Source: Trueperella bialowiezensis (GTDB lineage: Bacteria; Actinomycetota; Actinomycetes; Actinomycetales; Actinomycetaceae). Taken from it: a DNA stretch of 64,000 nt. Location of the stretch: positions 1,798,001 to 1,862,000 of the forward strand of contig NZ_LR134476.1 of assembly GCF_900637955.1 (NCBI RefSeq). Reading direction: 5' to 3'. Each line of letters starts with the position of its first letter. Within the stretch, counting starts at the first letter, position 1. Positions 8,576 through 18,002 of the stretch are shown here, piece by piece. The notes under the pieces were generated by a model. The model saw only the letters and a list, made by a program, of their open reading frames with translations. It did no database searches and was not told the origin of the DNA. Made by a program: the position numbers and the translations under genes.

Positions 8576-9879
8576 TGAGTGCTCAGACCAAAACTAACGC
8601 GCAGATCGTTGATCAGGACAACGTGCAAAAGCGCTTATCGTTCAAGATCCCGATCACGTTCGCGCTTGCAAGCATCCTGCTGATCTTCTTCGCCATCAGC
8701 GCCGACGGCGACACCCGGCTGCGCCTGAATGACCGCAGCCAGTCCATCAACATTGACGACATCACGATCAACGCGCCAAACGTACTCTGGGCATTCGCAG
8801 TGATCGCTCTCATTGGTACGGCCTGGTCGTTCTTCTCCACGTTCTCGCGCGGAAAGTACGGCCGAGTGGGCCGGATCATCGACGTCGTCGCCATGATCGT
8901 CGTCGGGCTGTTAACAGTGTTCGCGTTCCTCATCTTCGCTGGCGCGGGCTCGAGCGGCGCGGTCACCGTGACATCGACACTCGTGTCTACCGTGGCGATC
9001 TCCACCCCGCTGATTTTCGGCGCGCTGTCCGGCGTCGTCTCTGAACGAGTTGGCGTGATCAACATCAGCATTGAAGGCGAACTGCTCGCCGGCGCGTTCG
9101 CCGGTGTGATGGCGGCGTCGTTCTTCCAAAACGCCTACGTGGGCCTGCTGTTTGCCCCGCTCGCAGGCGCCTTCCTCGGAGCACTGCTCGCTCTGTTCTC
9201 GGTGCGCTACGGCGTGGACCAGATCATCGTCGGTGTAGTGCTCAACGTGCTGGCACTCGGTTTGACGACGTTCTTCTTCGGAACGCTCATGACCCAAAAC
9301 CAGCCGCTGCTGAACACGAACAAGTATTCGCTCAAACCGATCAAGATTCCCGGCCTGTCCGAGATCCCGGTGATCGGGCCGATGCTGTTCAACCAGTCGA
9401 TCCTCGTCTACATCATGTACGCTGCCGTGATCTTGCTTGCGATCTTCATTTTCCGCTCCCGCTGGGGCCTGCGCCTACGCGCCTGTGGTGAGCACCCGAA
9501 GGCTGCGGACACGGTAGGCATTAACGTCAACCGTACCCGCACGATCAATACGATCTTCGCCTCCAGCCTGGCCGGCTTGGGTGGTGCGTTCTTCACGATC
9601 GGCTCCGGCCTGGCGTTCACGAACAACATCTCCGCTGGCAACGGCTATATTGCACTGGCGGCCATGATCCTCGGAAAGTGGCATCCGGTGGGCGCGATGG
9701 GCGCCGCCGTCATGTTCGGCTTCGCACAGGCTGTCGCACAGTTGATCCCGTCGTTGCACGCGGGTATTCCGTCGGATCTGGTCAACATGATCCCGTACAT
9801 TATTACGATCATCGCGGTGGCCGGCTTCGTCGGTAAGTCGCGCCCGCCGGCTGCGGAAAACGTTCCCTACCTGAAGTAG
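8575..9879 (+). CDS. Nucleoside ABC importer permease (second)
   Basis: This 434-residue BPD_transp_2 permease partners the one encoded just upstream. It has a soluble N-terminus, then hydrophobic segments from about residue 25. The SERVGVINISIEGELLAGAF block matches the family's conserved cytoplasmic loop, and RACGEHPKAADTVGINV is the coupling region expected to touch the ATPase. The GTG start overlaps the previous stop by one base (TAGTG), a strong sign of translational coupling. Gene order lipoprotein-ATPase-permease-permease is the standard one for BMP/Nup nucleoside importers. Confidence 0.93.
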   Translation: MSAQTKTNAQIVDQDNVQKRLSFKIPITFALASILLIFFAISADGDTRLRLNDRSQSINIDDITINAPNVLWAFAVIALIGTAWSFFSTFSRGKYGRVGRIIDVVAMIVVGLLTVFAFLIFAGAGSSGAVTVTSTLVSTVAISTPLIFGALSGVVSERVGVINISIEGELLAGAFAGVMAASFFQNAYVGLLFAPLAGAFLGALLALFSVRYGVDQIIVGVVLNVLALGLTTFFFGTLMTQNQPLLNTNKYSLKPIKIPGLSEIPVIGPMLFNQSILVYIMYAAVILLAIFIFRSRWGLRLRACGEHPKAADTVGINVNRTRTINTIFASSLAGLGGAFFTIGSGLAFTNNISAGNGYIALAAMILGKWHPVGAMGAAVMFGFAQAVAQLIPSLHAGIPSDLVNMIPYIITIIAVAGFVGKSRPPAAENVPYLK

Positions 9880-9885
9880 GCGCAC

Positions 9886-10326
9886 ATGGTTGATGTCGAT
9901 TGGCAACAGCTGAAAGAGCTGGCGATTGAAGCGATGCGTACCGCCTATGCGCCCTACTCTGGGTATCCGGTGGGCGCCGCGGCACTGGTTGACGACGGGC
10001 GGCTCATCTCGGGGTGCAACGTAGAAAACGCGTCCACCGGGCTGGGCACGTGCGCGGAAAACGGTCTGGTCTCGGCGCTCATCCGCTCGGGTGGAGGGCG
10101 GCTTGTCGCCGTCTCCTGTGTCAACGGCAACGAAGAGGCCGTGGGCCCGTGCGGGCGGTGCCGGCAGATTCTTTACGAACACGGCGGCCCGGAGCTTTTG
10201 GTCAACATGCCAGGCGACGGCCCGGTACCGATGACCACGGTGCTGCCATACGCTTTTGGGCCGACGTCGCTGGGCGAATACAGCGGCGCTACGAGCGTTG
10301 ACCTGACTCAGACCATTTTCGATTAA
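9886..10326 (+). CDS. cdd: Cytidine deaminase
   Basis: This 146-residue enzyme hydrolyses cytidine and deoxycytidine to uridine forms. The zinc site is complete for the tetrameric class: Cys56 and catalytic Glu58 (TCAEN), and Cys89/Cys92 (PCGRC). The substrate motif NVENAS is at residues 45-50. It lies six bases after the second permease and 37 bases before deoA, so imported pyrimidine nucleosides can be deaminated and then cleaved by products of the same transcript. The length equals the family's usual size. Confidence 0.96.
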   Translation: MVDVDWQQLKELAIEAMRTAYAPYSGYPVGAAALVDDGRLISGCNVENASTGLGTCAENGLVSALIRSGGGRLVAVSCVNGNEEAVGPCGRCRQILYEHGGPELLVNMPGDGPVPMTTVLPYAFGPTSLGEYSGATSVDLTQTIFD

Positions 10327-10363
10327 CGACGCCGCGGCAAGGCACACAACATAAGGAGCGACG

Positions 10364-11647
10364 ATGACACAGTTCGACGCGGTAGACATCATTCGGGCCA
10401 AACGGGACGGCGCGAAGCTTTCCCGCGAGCAGATCGACTGGACGATCAACGCCTACACGACCGGCGTGATGGGCGATGAGCAGATGGCTGCGCTCGCGAT
10501 GGCGATCTTCTTGAACGGGATGGACCGGGAGGAGATTTCGCAGTGGACGGGCGCCATCATCGATTCGGGCGAGCGAATGGACTTTGGTTCGCTCGGTAAG
10601 CCGACTGCTGACAAGCATTCCACCGGCGGGGTGGGGGATAAGATTACCCTCCCGCTGGCACCGCTTGTTGCGGTTTACGGGGTTGCGGTTCCGCAGCTGT
10701 CTGGCCGCGGGCTTGGCCATACGGGCGGCACGCTCGACAAACTCGAAGCCATCCCAGGATGGCGGGCAGACCTGTCGAACGATGAGATCATGACTCAGCT
10801 GGGTGAAGGCTGCGGCGCAGTCATCTGCGCAGCCGGTGCCGGGCTCGCACCTGCCGATAAGAAGCTCTACGCGCTGCGCGACGTGACCGCCACGGTTGAC
10901 TGCATTCCGCTCATCGCCTCGTCGATCATGTCGAAGAAGATCGCAGAAGGCACCGATTCGCTCGTGCTCGACGTCAAGGTCGGATCGGGAGCGTTCATGA
11001 AGAACCTCGAGCAGGCTCGCGAATTGGCACGCACGATGGTCGATCTGGGCACGGATGCCGGAGTGAAAACCACCGCGCTGCTGACGGACATGTCTACCCC
11101 GCTTGGCCGCAAGGTAGGCAACGGACTCGAAGTGGAAGAGTCCGTGGAGGTGTTGGCCGGTGGCGGGCCGTCCGACGTCGTCGAACTCACCCTCGAACTT
11201 GCACGGGTGATGTTGGCGGCGGCTGGGCAGCCGGATGCCGACGTCGACCGCGCACTCAAAGATGGCCGGGCGATGGACGTGTGGCGGGCAATGATCCGCG
11301 AACAGGGTGGAGATCCGGATGCGCCAATGCCGGTGGCCAAGCACACGCACGAGATTGTAGCCGAGGCTTCTGGCACGGTCTCAAAGCTTGACGCGCTGGC
11401 CGTAGGCGTGGCCTCCTGGCGGCTGGGATCGGGCCGGCCGACCAAGAACGAGCCCGTCCAGGCTGCCGCAGGTATCGAGCTGTTCGCCAAGCCTGGCGAC
11501 ACGGTACGCAAGGGCGACGTGCTCATGCGTTTCCACACTGACGACGAGTACCGGATCGAACGCGCCCTCGAAGCTTTAGCCGGGGGAGTAGAGATTGGCG
11601 GTCAGTACACGCCGCGTGAGTCCGTGGTGCTGGATCGCGTGGACTAA
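10364..11647 (+). CDS. deoA: Thymidine/pyrimidine-nucleoside phosphorylase
   Basis: This 427-residue phosphorylase splits thymidine, deoxyuridine (or uridine) with phosphate, giving base and deoxyribose-1-phosphate. Conserved blocks include KHSTGGVGDK (phosphate site) and SGRGLGHTGGTLDKLE, followed by SSIMSKK and KVGSGAFMK. The C-terminal domain has the usual TKNEPVQ and PGDTVRKGDVL elements. ATAAGGAGCGACG before the ATG contains a strong ribosome-binding site. It works between cdd (upstream) and deoC (downstream). It cannot be told by eye whether the enzyme prefers thymidine or accepts uridine too. Confidence 0.95.
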   Translation: MTQFDAVDIIRAKRDGAKLSREQIDWTINAYTTGVMGDEQMAALAMAIFLNGMDREEISQWTGAIIDSGERMDFGSLGKPTADKHSTGGVGDKITLPLAPLVAVYGVAVPQLSGRGLGHTGGTLDKLEAIPGWRADLSNDEIMTQLGEGCGAVICAAGAGLAPADKKLYALRDVTATVDCIPLIASSIMSKKIAEGTDSLVLDVKVGSGAFMKNLEQARELARTMVDLGTDAGVKTTALLTDMSTPLGRKVGNGLEVEESVEVLAGGGPSDVVELTLELARVMLAAAGQPDADVDRALKDGRAMDVWRAMIREQGGDPDAPMPVAKHTHEIVAEASGTVSKLDALAVGVASWRLGSGRPTKNEPVQAAAGIELFAKPGDTVRKGDVLMRFHTDDEYRIERALEALAGGVEIGGQYTPRESVVLDRVD

Positions 11648-11764
11648 CCCGCCTGCGCGCCGAACGATTTCCGCCAATCCGCGGTTTACACACGGAGAAC
11701 AGGATATGTTTAACGTGTTCCCGTTTTTAACGTGGGTGATGGCGCCCTCGAAAAAGGAGTGATG

Positions 11765-12412
11765 ATGAATAACGTAGCTGGCATGATAGACCACACGTTG
11801 CTGAAACCGGAGGCCACGATCGACGACGTCGTGGACCTCATCAACGAAGCGAAAGAACTGGGCACGTATTCGGTGTGCGTATCGCCGTCGATGCTGCCAC
11901 TTCCAGACGAAGTTGATTTGGGCGATCTGAAACTGTGCGTGGTGGTCGGCTTCCCATCCGGTGCCGTGGTCTCCGAGATCAAAGCCGCCGAATCAGCACG
12001 TGCGGTGGCGGCGGGCGCTGACGAGATCGACATGGTGGTCAACCTTGGATACGTCAAGGAACACGACTGGGACGCCCTCGAATACGACATCTCGGTAGTT
12101 CGCGACGCCGCTCCCTACGCGGTGCTCAAAGTGATCATCGAATCGGCCGTCCTCACAGATGAGGAGATCGTGGGCGCCTGCAAAGCTGCGAAGGCCTCCG
12201 GCGCGGATTTCGTGAAGACCTCCACGGGCTTCCACCCGGCAGGCGGAGCGAGCACTCACGCCGTGCGCCTCATGAAGCAGACGGTGGGCGAGGAGCTCGA
12301 GGTGAAGGCCTCGGGCGGGATTCGCGATGCTGCGACTGCGAAAGAAATGATCGCCGCAGGTGCGACCCGCCTTGGCCTTTCTTCCTCGCGTGCCGTGATC
12401 GAAGGTTTTTAG
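11765..12412 (+). CDS. deoC: Deoxyribose-phosphate aldolase
   Basis: This enzyme of about 215 residues cleaves 2-deoxyribose-5-phosphate to glyceraldehyde-3-phosphate and acetaldehyde, the last step of deoxynucleoside catabolism. [10 protein letters not shown] opens the barrel, VLKVIIES carries the Schiff-base lysine region, and DFVKTSTGF and KASGGIRD carry the other active-site lysines. ATG 11765 is chosen because AAAAAGGAG ends five bases before it; ATG 11762 directly in front is the alternative. No phosphopentomutase gene is seen in the window, so that intermediate step must be encoded elsewhere. Confidence 0.94.
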   Translation: MNNVAGMIDHTLLKPEATIDDVVDLINEAKELGTYSVCVSPSMLPLPDEVDLGDLKLCVVVGFPSGAVVSEIKAAESARAVAAGADEIDMVVNLGYVKEHDWDALEYDISVVRDAAPYAVLKVIIESAVLTDEEIVGACKAAKASGADFVKTSTGFHPAGGASTHAVRLMKQTVGEELEVKASGGIRDAATAKEMIAAGATRLGLSSSRAVIEGF

Positions 12413-12428
12413 ACCGTTAGCCGGCGAG

Positions 12429-14120
12429 CTAAAGTTCTAGCAGCTTGGCGACGTCGGCCTTGAACCGTTCCATACGCTCGGCCGCTGCGCTGCGGGCGTC
12501 AGCGAGCGCATCTGGCCCGGCAACCGGCTCGATCACTTCGAGGTAGCACTTGACTTTCGGTTCGGTGCCGGACGGGCGAATAATCACCCGATCGCCAGCC
12601 TGAGTGCGGATCCGAATCGCGTCGGTGGGCGGTAGATCTCCGCTTCCGTTCGCGAGATCTTCCACCGATGCCACAGGCGAGCCGATGAGCTCGGTGGGCG
12701 GTGCAGTGCGAATCTTTGCCATGGTCGCTGGGATCACCGCGAGGTCAGCCACGCGTACCGTCACTGGTGCAGTGTGGTAGACGCCGTGGCGGATCGCTAG
12801 CTGGTCGAGCACATCCTGTAGTGAGCCGCCCGCAGCCTTGGCCTTCGCCGCGATTGTGGCAAGAGCAAGCGCTGCGGATACGCCGTCCTTGTCTTTAACC
12901 AGCTCGGGCAGCACGCAAAAGCCGATCGCTTCCTCATATCCGAAGGCGATCTCAGCAGCGCGGGCAATCCACTTGAACCCGGTGAGCGTGGCTTCATAGT
13001 TCATGCCGTGGTGGCGCGCGATCTGTTCGAGCAGCTGGGAGGACACGATGGACGAGGCCAGTGTTCCGGCCGCGCCGGAGGCCGCCACGTGTTCACCCAG
13101 GATCGAGCCGATCTCGTCGCCGCTGAGCTGGCGCCATCCGGCATCGGCGGGGATGGCTACCGAGCACCTGTCCGCATCCGGGTCAGAAGCGATGATGATG
13201 TCTGCACCCACGCGGGTGGCGGTGGCAATCGCTTCGTCGAGTGCGCCGGCTTCTTCCGGGTTGGGGAAGGCAACCGTGGGAAAATCCGGATCGGGATTGA
13301 TCTGCGAGTCCACGGGCACGACGTCGGTAAACCCGGCCTGCTCGAGCAGCGGGCCAACGAGGGCATTGCCTACACCGTGCATCGGCGTGTAGACAATCTT
13401 AAGATTCTGCGCAGTGGCCGAATCGGGAGCGTTCGGCGCGAACGCGGCAAGCGTGTCAGAGATATAGTCGGTGACGATCGAGTTATCGAGTACCTGCCAC
13501 CCGCTCGCCATCGGCACCTTGTTTGCGGGAGGTGCCGCCGCGATTTTCTCGGCGATCTGGCCGTCAACAGGTGGGATGATCTGCACGCCCTGGCCGTCTT
13601 TACCAGCCGCGCGTCCGCCAAGGTAGACCTTGTAGCCGTTATCTTGCGGAGGGTTATGCGAGGCCGTGACCATGACGCCCGCATCCGCCCCAAGCTTGCG
13701 CACAGCGTAAGCCAGCAGCGGGGTGGGTAGGGGGCTCGGCATGAGGAGGGCACGCCCGCCGGCCGCGGTCACGATCGCCGCCGTGTCTTCGGCGAACTGC
13801 TGGGAATTATAGCGGGCGTCGAATCCGATAACGACGAGCGGATCGGCCGCTACCGTATCGACCAGCCAGGCCGTGAGCCCGGCCGCCGCCCGGCGTACCA
13901 CCGCGGTGTTCATCCGGTTTGGACCGGCAGCCATCTGGCCACGCAGGCCGGCAGTGCCGAACTGCAGCGTGCCGGCGAAACGATCAGCGAGTTCGGTGCG
14001 CGCGGCGTCGTCGCTGGTAGCGCGCTCCAATAAGTTTTCAAGTTCTTCCCGGTCCGACGGCGATGGATCGGCGTTGATCCACGAACGAACGTATTCGGCC
14101 AGTGCACTCATGTCAGTCAT
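12429..14120 (-). CDS. Phosphomannomutase/phosphoglucomutase family phosphohexomutase
   Basis: This 563-residue alpha-D-phosphohexomutase moves phosphate between C6 and C1 of mannose or glucose. The phosphoserine loop TASHNP and its GVMV lead, the metal loop DPDADR, the sugar loop GFKW/EEAIGF and the phosphate loop RPSGTEPK are all present in order. ATG 14120 is preferred to longer in-frame starts because GAGAGGGA lies six bases ahead. It is transcribed convergently to deoC, with 16 bases between stops. Together with the guanylyltransferase at 3358 it could feed GDP-mannose synthesis, though a role in glucose-1-phosphate or ribose phosphate metabolism is also possible. Confidence 0.93.
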   Translation of the reverse strand: MTDMSALAEYVRSWINADPSPSDREELENLLERATSDDAARTELADRFAGTLQFGTAGLRGQMAAGPNRMNTAVVRRAAAGLTAWLVDTVAADPLVVIGFDARYNSQQFAEDTAAIVTAAGGRALLMPSPLPTPLLAYAVRKLGADAGVMVTASHNPPQDNGYKVYLGGRAAGKDGQGVQIIPPVDGQIAEKIAAAPPANKVPMASGWQVLDNSIVTDYISDTLAAFAPNAPDSATAQNLKIVYTPMHGVGNALVGPLLEQAGFTDVVPVDSQINPDPDFPTVAFPNPEEAGALDEAIATATRVGADIIIASDPDADRCSVAIPADAGWRQLSGDEIGSILGEHVAASGAAGTLASSIVSSQLLEQIARHHGMNYEATLTGFKWIARAAEIAFGYEEAIGFCVLPELVKDKDGVSAALALATIAAKAKAAGGSLQDVLDQLAIRHGVYHTAPVTVRVADLAVIPATMAKIRTAPPTELIGSPVASVEDLANGSGDLPPTDAIRIRTQAGDRVIIRPSGTEPKVKCYLEVIEPVAGPDALADARSAAAERMERFKADVAKLLEL

Positions 14121-14149
14121 AGAGTCCCTCTCAGTTTTTGCGGGTCTGA

Positions 14150-14938
14150 TTAGCATACATTCTGGATAGCGGTGATAGCAGCTATGGCGAGCAGGAGTGC
14201 GCCGAAAGCGATCGTTAATGTAGCTGCGCTGACCTTGCGGCTGATCGGCGCGCCGACCAGCCCGCCAAGTGCGGACGCAGCAGCGAATACTGCGATCACC
14301 GGCCAGTTGATCGTCACGTCTGTTCCGATCCGGCCCAGCAGCCCGAAGACGGCCGTGATGGCCATGACGAGCACGCTCGTGCCGGCAGCTTCCCTCATGG
14401 AAAATCCGAATACGTACACGAGCATGGGCACGACGGCGAAGCCACCACCCACGCCGAACACGCCGGCCAAGAGTCCCACACCAAGCCCTCCGGCAATGAT
14501 TGCCCACGGCCGTGGAGAATTATGCCGAGCGGGCCTGGAATCGCGCGTTTCGGCGTCGTTGGTCCGCGCCTTGAATCCGCTGCGCACCATGGCAATACCC
14601 ACCGCGCACAGCAGGATTGAAAAAGTGATCATGAGCGCGCGCCCGCTAAGAAGAGGAGCTAGGCGTGCCCCTCCAATTGCGCCCAGCGAGCTGGCTGCCG
14701 CCACAAGTACGCCGCCACGCCAGTTGACGTTGCCCGCCCGCGCGTGCGACCACAGTGCCGTGACGGCTGACAGGGCTACGATGACGAGCGACCCGGCCGC
14801 GGCTTCGTGCGGGCTAAACCCAAGAAAATACACGAGTGCGGGTACGGAGAGGATTCCGCCGCCGGCACCCAACATGCCAACGACGACGCCGATTCCCAGC
14901 CCCGCGATCGCGGCCACCACAATATCCATCACGGTCAA
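14150..14938 (-). CDS. TauE/SafE-family (sulfite/sulfonate exporter type) membrane protein
   Basis: This 262-residue integral membrane protein has two similar halves of about four hydrophobic segments each, as is usual for TauE/SafE (DUF81). The glycine-rich repeat motif appears twice: GMLGAGGGILSVPALVYFLG near residue 22 and GVFGVGGGFAVVPMLVYVFG in the second half. Homologues move small organic anions or sulfur compounds, but the substrate cannot be read from sequence. It lies 29 bases upstream of the phosphohexomutase on the same strand and may be cotranscribed with it. A second ATG three codons in is possible. Confidence 0.9.
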   Translation of the reverse strand: MTVMDIVVAAIAGLGIGVVVGMLGAGGGILSVPALVYFLGFSPHEAAAGSLVIVALSAVTALWSHARAGNVNWRGGVLVAAASSLGAIGGARLAPLLSGRALMITFSILLCAVGIAMVRSGFKARTNDAETRDSRPARHNSPRPWAIIAGGLGVGLLAGVFGVGGGFAVVPMLVYVFGFSMREAAGTSVLVMAITAVFGLLGRIGTDVTINWPVIAVFAAASALGGLVGAPISRKVSAATLTIAFGALLLAIAAITAIQNVC

Positions 14939-15033
14939 GCATATGGGGTGAGCGAGGCTGAGCGCATCGCGGCCGAACCGAAACTGTGGAAGGTTTCCAG
15001 AATGTTAACCGCAGTCCTAGTACTCTTGTGCAC

Positions 15034-15807
15034 ATGGTGAAAAGTATGAGGAAATATCACAAGGGCCCGGTCATGCTGCGGCGCACGCAGATTCCGGAGA
15101 CGACGACGGACGCGCGGCTGTTGCAGCCGTTGCAGGATTCGTCGTTTATCCACGGCGATCCGTGGCGGATCATGCGCATCCAGGCAGAGTTCGTGGAAGG
15201 TTTTGGCGCCCTGGCCGATATCGGGCCGGCGATTTCTATTTTTGGTTCGGCGCGCACGCCGAAAGACGACCCGTATTACGAGCTGACGGTAGACATCGCT
15301 AAGCGCTTAGTGGCAGAAGACTACGCTGTCATCACCGGCGGCGGCCCGGGGATTATGGAGGCTGGAAACAAGGGCGCGCTCGAAGCCGGCGGCGTATCGG
15401 TGGGCCTTGGCATCGAGTTGCCTTTCGAACAGGGCATTAACGAATACGTCGACTTGGGAATTAACTTCCGTTACTTCTTCGTGCGCAAGATGATGTTCGT
15501 CAAATACTCGCTCGGCTTCATTGTGCTACCAGGCGGTTACGGCACGATGGACGAACTGTTTGAGGCGCTCACCCTCGTGCAAACCCACAAGGTCTCCTCG
15601 TTCCCCGTGGTGCTCGTGGGCAGCGAATACTGGAGCGGGCTCGTTGACTGGATCAAGGGAACCCTGCTGGAGGGCGGGTTCATTAGCCCGGGCCACGAAG
15701 ACATCTTCACGATCGTAGACACGGCTGAGGACGCCGTACAGGCGGTTGTCGACGGCGTACACCGGCTTGCCGACGAGATCCGCAACGGCAACACAGACGC
15801 GTCCTAA
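15034..15807 (+). CDS. LOG-family protein (TIGR00730; cytokinin riboside 5'-monophosphate phosphoribohydrolase-like)
   Basis: This Rossmann-like protein of about 257 residues has both LOG signatures: GGGPGIMEAGNKGA and PGGYGTMDE, which hold the nucleotide and the catalytic Arg/Glu. Bacterial LOG proteins cleave purine nucleoside monophosphates into base and ribose-5-phosphate; the physiological role here is unknown. ATG 15034 is chosen because TACTCT (15021-15026) ends seven bases before it, and there is no ribosome-binding site, suggesting a leaderless message. GTG 15028 and upstream GTG 14986 are in-frame alternatives. The gene is divergent from the TauE/SafE gene. Confidence 0.88.
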   Translation: MVKSMRKYHKGPVMLRRTQIPETTTDARLLQPLQDSSFIHGDPWRIMRIQAEFVEGFGALADIGPAISIFGSARTPKDDPYYELTVDIAKRLVAEDYAVITGGGPGIMEAGNKGALEAGGVSVGLGIELPFEQGINEYVDLGINFRYFFVRKMMFVKYSLGFIVLPGGYGTMDELFEALTLVQTHKVSSFPVVLVGSEYWSGLVDWIKGTLLEGGFISPGHEDIFTIVDTAEDAVQAVVDGVHRLADEIRNGNTDAS

Positions 15808-15862
15808 CCCGACCTGCGCGGGCGAAGCGCGGCAGTATTTTGTGATCTGTTGCGCTCTTGCC

Positions 15863-15891
15863 CTGTCATGGCTGGCAAATTCGCGTAGAAT
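15863..15891 (+). promoter_or_regulatory. Candidate promoter of the DUF3117 gene
   Basis: CTGTCA (15863-15868) and TAGAAT (15886-15891) are 17 bases apart and lie 50 bases before the ATG of the small gene. The -10 element matches the consensus at five of six positions. Confidence 0.5.
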
Positions 15892-15940
15892 TAGGGATTA
15901 GGAGAAGGCGAATAGAGCGCCTCGGAAGGAGAAATAGTCC

Positions 15941-16111
15941 ATGGCAGCCATGAAACCGCGCACCGGAGATGGACCGCTTGAAGCAGAACGCGACATCCAC
16001 GGCACGACTCTAAGGATGCCGTTGGAAGGCGGGGGCCGTCTCGTCCTCGAGCTGAGCGATGATGAAGTGAAGTCCCTTCACGAAGTTCTGGACAAGCTGC
16101 TGAAGCTTTAG
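15941..16111 (+). CDS. DUF3117 small conserved actinobacterial protein
   Basis: This 56-residue protein is a recognisable member of DUF3117, a short family nearly confined to actinobacteria and of unknown function. It begins MAAMKPRTGDGPLEAERD and has a hydrophilic core followed by a leucine-rich C-terminal helix (EVLDKLLKL). The ATG is preceded by AGGAGAAATAGTCC, a good ribosome-binding site, and by a clear promoter at 15863-15891. The stop overlaps the end of the convergent O-methyltransferase gene by four bases. No partner can be inferred from the neighbours. Confidence 0.9.
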   Translation: MAAMKPRTGDGPLEAERDIHGTTLRMPLEGGGRLVLELSDDEVKSLHEVLDKLLKL

Positions 16112-16737
16112 AGCTTTACGCTGATCAACAAACCATCCCCGAGGGGAATGAGGCTGGAGACCACGTCTTCAGCCTCAATTAATTCACGCCCCAAATTACG
16201 CAGCGTGACCGTGGCTTCGTCACGCCGTGCGGGATCTGCCACCCGGTCAGAGTTGAGCGCATGTGCGAGAACCAGTGTGCCGCCCGGGCGGAGCATCCGT
16301 AGAGCTTCGGACACGTCACCGGCCGCTTCGGCCGGATCGGCGTCGATCAACACCAGATCGTAGGCGTTATTTGCCAGCCGGGGGAGCAGGTCTGCACTAC
16401 GGCCGTTGATGAGCCGGAAACGGCTCGGCCTGATACCCGCCGTGTTGAACATGCTACGCGCATAGTTTTGCGCTTCTGAATCGACGTCGATACTCGTGAG
16501 CACCGATTCAGATGAACCTGAAAGCAGGTAAAACCCGGAAAGACCCGTGCCCGTGCCCACTTCGGCAATGTGCTTAACCCCGTCGATGGATGCGAGGGCA
16601 CGCAAGAAATGGCCAGTTGCGGGGGAGAGGGGATCGATGCCGAGTTCGAGAGCCTGGCTGCGAGCCTGCCGAGCCAGCGGCAAATCTGCAACGATTTGTT
16701 CCGCGTACGTCCACGATTGTGCCTTGTCGAGTGCCAT
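16108..16737 (-). CDS. O-methyltransferase family protein (class I SAM-dependent)
   Basis: This 209-residue protein belongs to the methyltransferase-3/O-methyltransferase family (mycobacterial Rv1220c-like). The SAM-binding motif I is EVGTGTGLSGFYLL at about residues 60-73, motif II follows with the SIDVD acidic residue, and LVLIDADP is the metal/catalytic region. Substrates for these actinobacterial enzymes are unknown. It is convergent with the DUF3117 gene, overlapping by four bases. The neighbour pair DUF3117/O-methyltransferase is often seen in actinobacteria. Confidence 0.87.
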   Translation of the reverse strand: MALDKAQSWTYAEQIVADLPLARQARSQALELGIDPLSPATGHFLRALASIDGVKHIAEVGTGTGLSGFYLLSGSSESVLTSIDVDSEAQNYARSMFNTAGIRPSRFRLINGRSADLLPRLANNAYDLVLIDADPAEAAGDVSEALRMLRPGGTLVLAHALNSDRVADPARRDEATVTLRNLGRELIEAEDVVSSLIPLGDGLLISVKL

Positions 16738-16846
16738 CTTCTCCCCTGTGTGCCACTTTGCGATCTACGCCCAATATTACTGTGCGACGAGCTAGTTTGC
16801 TGGCAAGCTCGGCCCAGTTCGTGGCCGCGCCTCGGGCAGGGCTGAT

Positions 16847-17977
16847 CTAGTTGACGGGTGCCACGCCGAGCGACATACCGGCGAGCCCGCGAGCGCGCGT
16901 GCCCAGCTGTTTGGCAATATCTCGGATCGCTTCTTGGGCTGGCGAATTGCCTTCTTGGCCGGAGAAGGGGATCCCGGAGTCGCCGCCTTCACGGAGATCT
17001 TGTTCGAGCGGTACCTGCCCGAGTAGGGGCACCTTGTAGCCGAGGATGCCAGACAGCTGTGCGGCTACGGTTTCGCCTCCGCCGGAGCCGAAGATGTCCA
17101 TCTTCGTGCCGTCCGGCATTTCGAGGTAGGACATGTTTTCGATCACGCCCACGACTCGCTGGTTGGTTTGCCCGGCCATCATGCCGGCTCGTTCAGCCAC
17201 ATCGGCGGCAGCCACCTGTGGGGTAGTTACGAGCACGATTTCGGATGTGGGGATGAGCTGTGCGACCGAGAGTGCGACGTCGCCAGTGCCCGGTGGCAGG
17301 TCGATGAGGAGGACGTCGAGATCGCCCCAGAACACGTCCGCGAAGAACTGTTCGAGCGCCCGGTGCAACATTGGGCCGCGCCAGACGACCGGGCCGTTTT
17401 CCTGCATGAACATGCCGATCGAAATCGTCTTCACACCGTGCGAAATCGGCGGAATGATCATGTTATCCACGGCCTGTGGCGGGGTGTCCACGCCCATCAT
17501 TTGCGGAATCGAAAAGCCGTAGATGTCGGCGTCCACGATTCCTACGCTCAGTCCTTGCTGGGCGAGCGAGGCCGCAAGATTGACTGTCATTGACGATTTA
17601 CCGACCCCGCCCTTACCGGAGGTCACCGCGTACACGCGCGTCAAATTACCGGGCTGGGCAAAAGGAATCACACGTTCGGCCTGGCCGCCACGCAGAGTCT
17701 TGCGCAGTTCAGCCTTCTGCTCCTCGTTCATCACGCCCATCTGCACGTCCACGCGCGTCACGCCATCCAGCGCGCCCACGACTTCCTGGGCGTCTTGGGT
17801 AATCGTGTCGCGAAGCGGGCAGCCCGCCGTCGTCAGGTCAATCCCAACCGTGACCACGCCGTCGTCGTCAATATCAACTGAGCGCAGCATGCCCAGCTCT
17901 GTAATTGGGCGCTTGATCTCAGGATCGATGACGTCGCCTAGGGCCTCGGTGATCTCTTCAATGCTCGGTAGACTCAT
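16847..17977 (-). CDS. mrp: Mrp/ApbC-type iron-sulfur carrier ATPase
   Basis: This protein of about 376 residues has an N-terminal DUF59 (MIP18-like) domain to about residue 90, then a deviant Walker A of the MinD/Mrp type, KGGVGKSSMTVNLA. LIDLPPGTGD is the Walker B region. Mrp proteins bind and deliver Fe-S clusters. The CxxC found in many Mrp proteins is replaced here (ENMSYLEMPDG), a common actinobacterial form, so cluster handling may differ. ATG 17977 is preferred because AGGA lies eight bases upstream; in-frame ATGs at 17986 and 17995 are alternatives. Confidence 0.9.
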   Translation of the reverse strand: MSLPSIEEITEALGDVIDPEIKRPITELGMLRSVDIDDDGVVTVGIDLTTAGCPLRDTITQDAQEVVGALDGVTRVDVQMGVMNEEQKAELRKTLRGGQAERVIPFAQPGNLTRVYAVTSGKGGVGKSSMTVNLAASLAQQGLSVGIVDADIYGFSIPQMMGVDTPPQAVDNMIIPPISHGVKTISIGMFMQENGPVVWRGPMLHRALEQFFADVFWGDLDVLLIDLPPGTGDVALSVAQLIPTSEIVLVTTPQVAAADVAERAGMMAGQTNQRVVGVIENMSYLEMPDGTKMDIFGSGGGETVAAQLSGILGYKVPLLGQVPLEQDLREGGDSGIPFSGQEGNSPAQEAIRDIAKQLGTRARGLAGMSLGVAPVN

Positions 17978-18002
17978 GGCTTTCATCCTAGCCATACCGC
18001 TG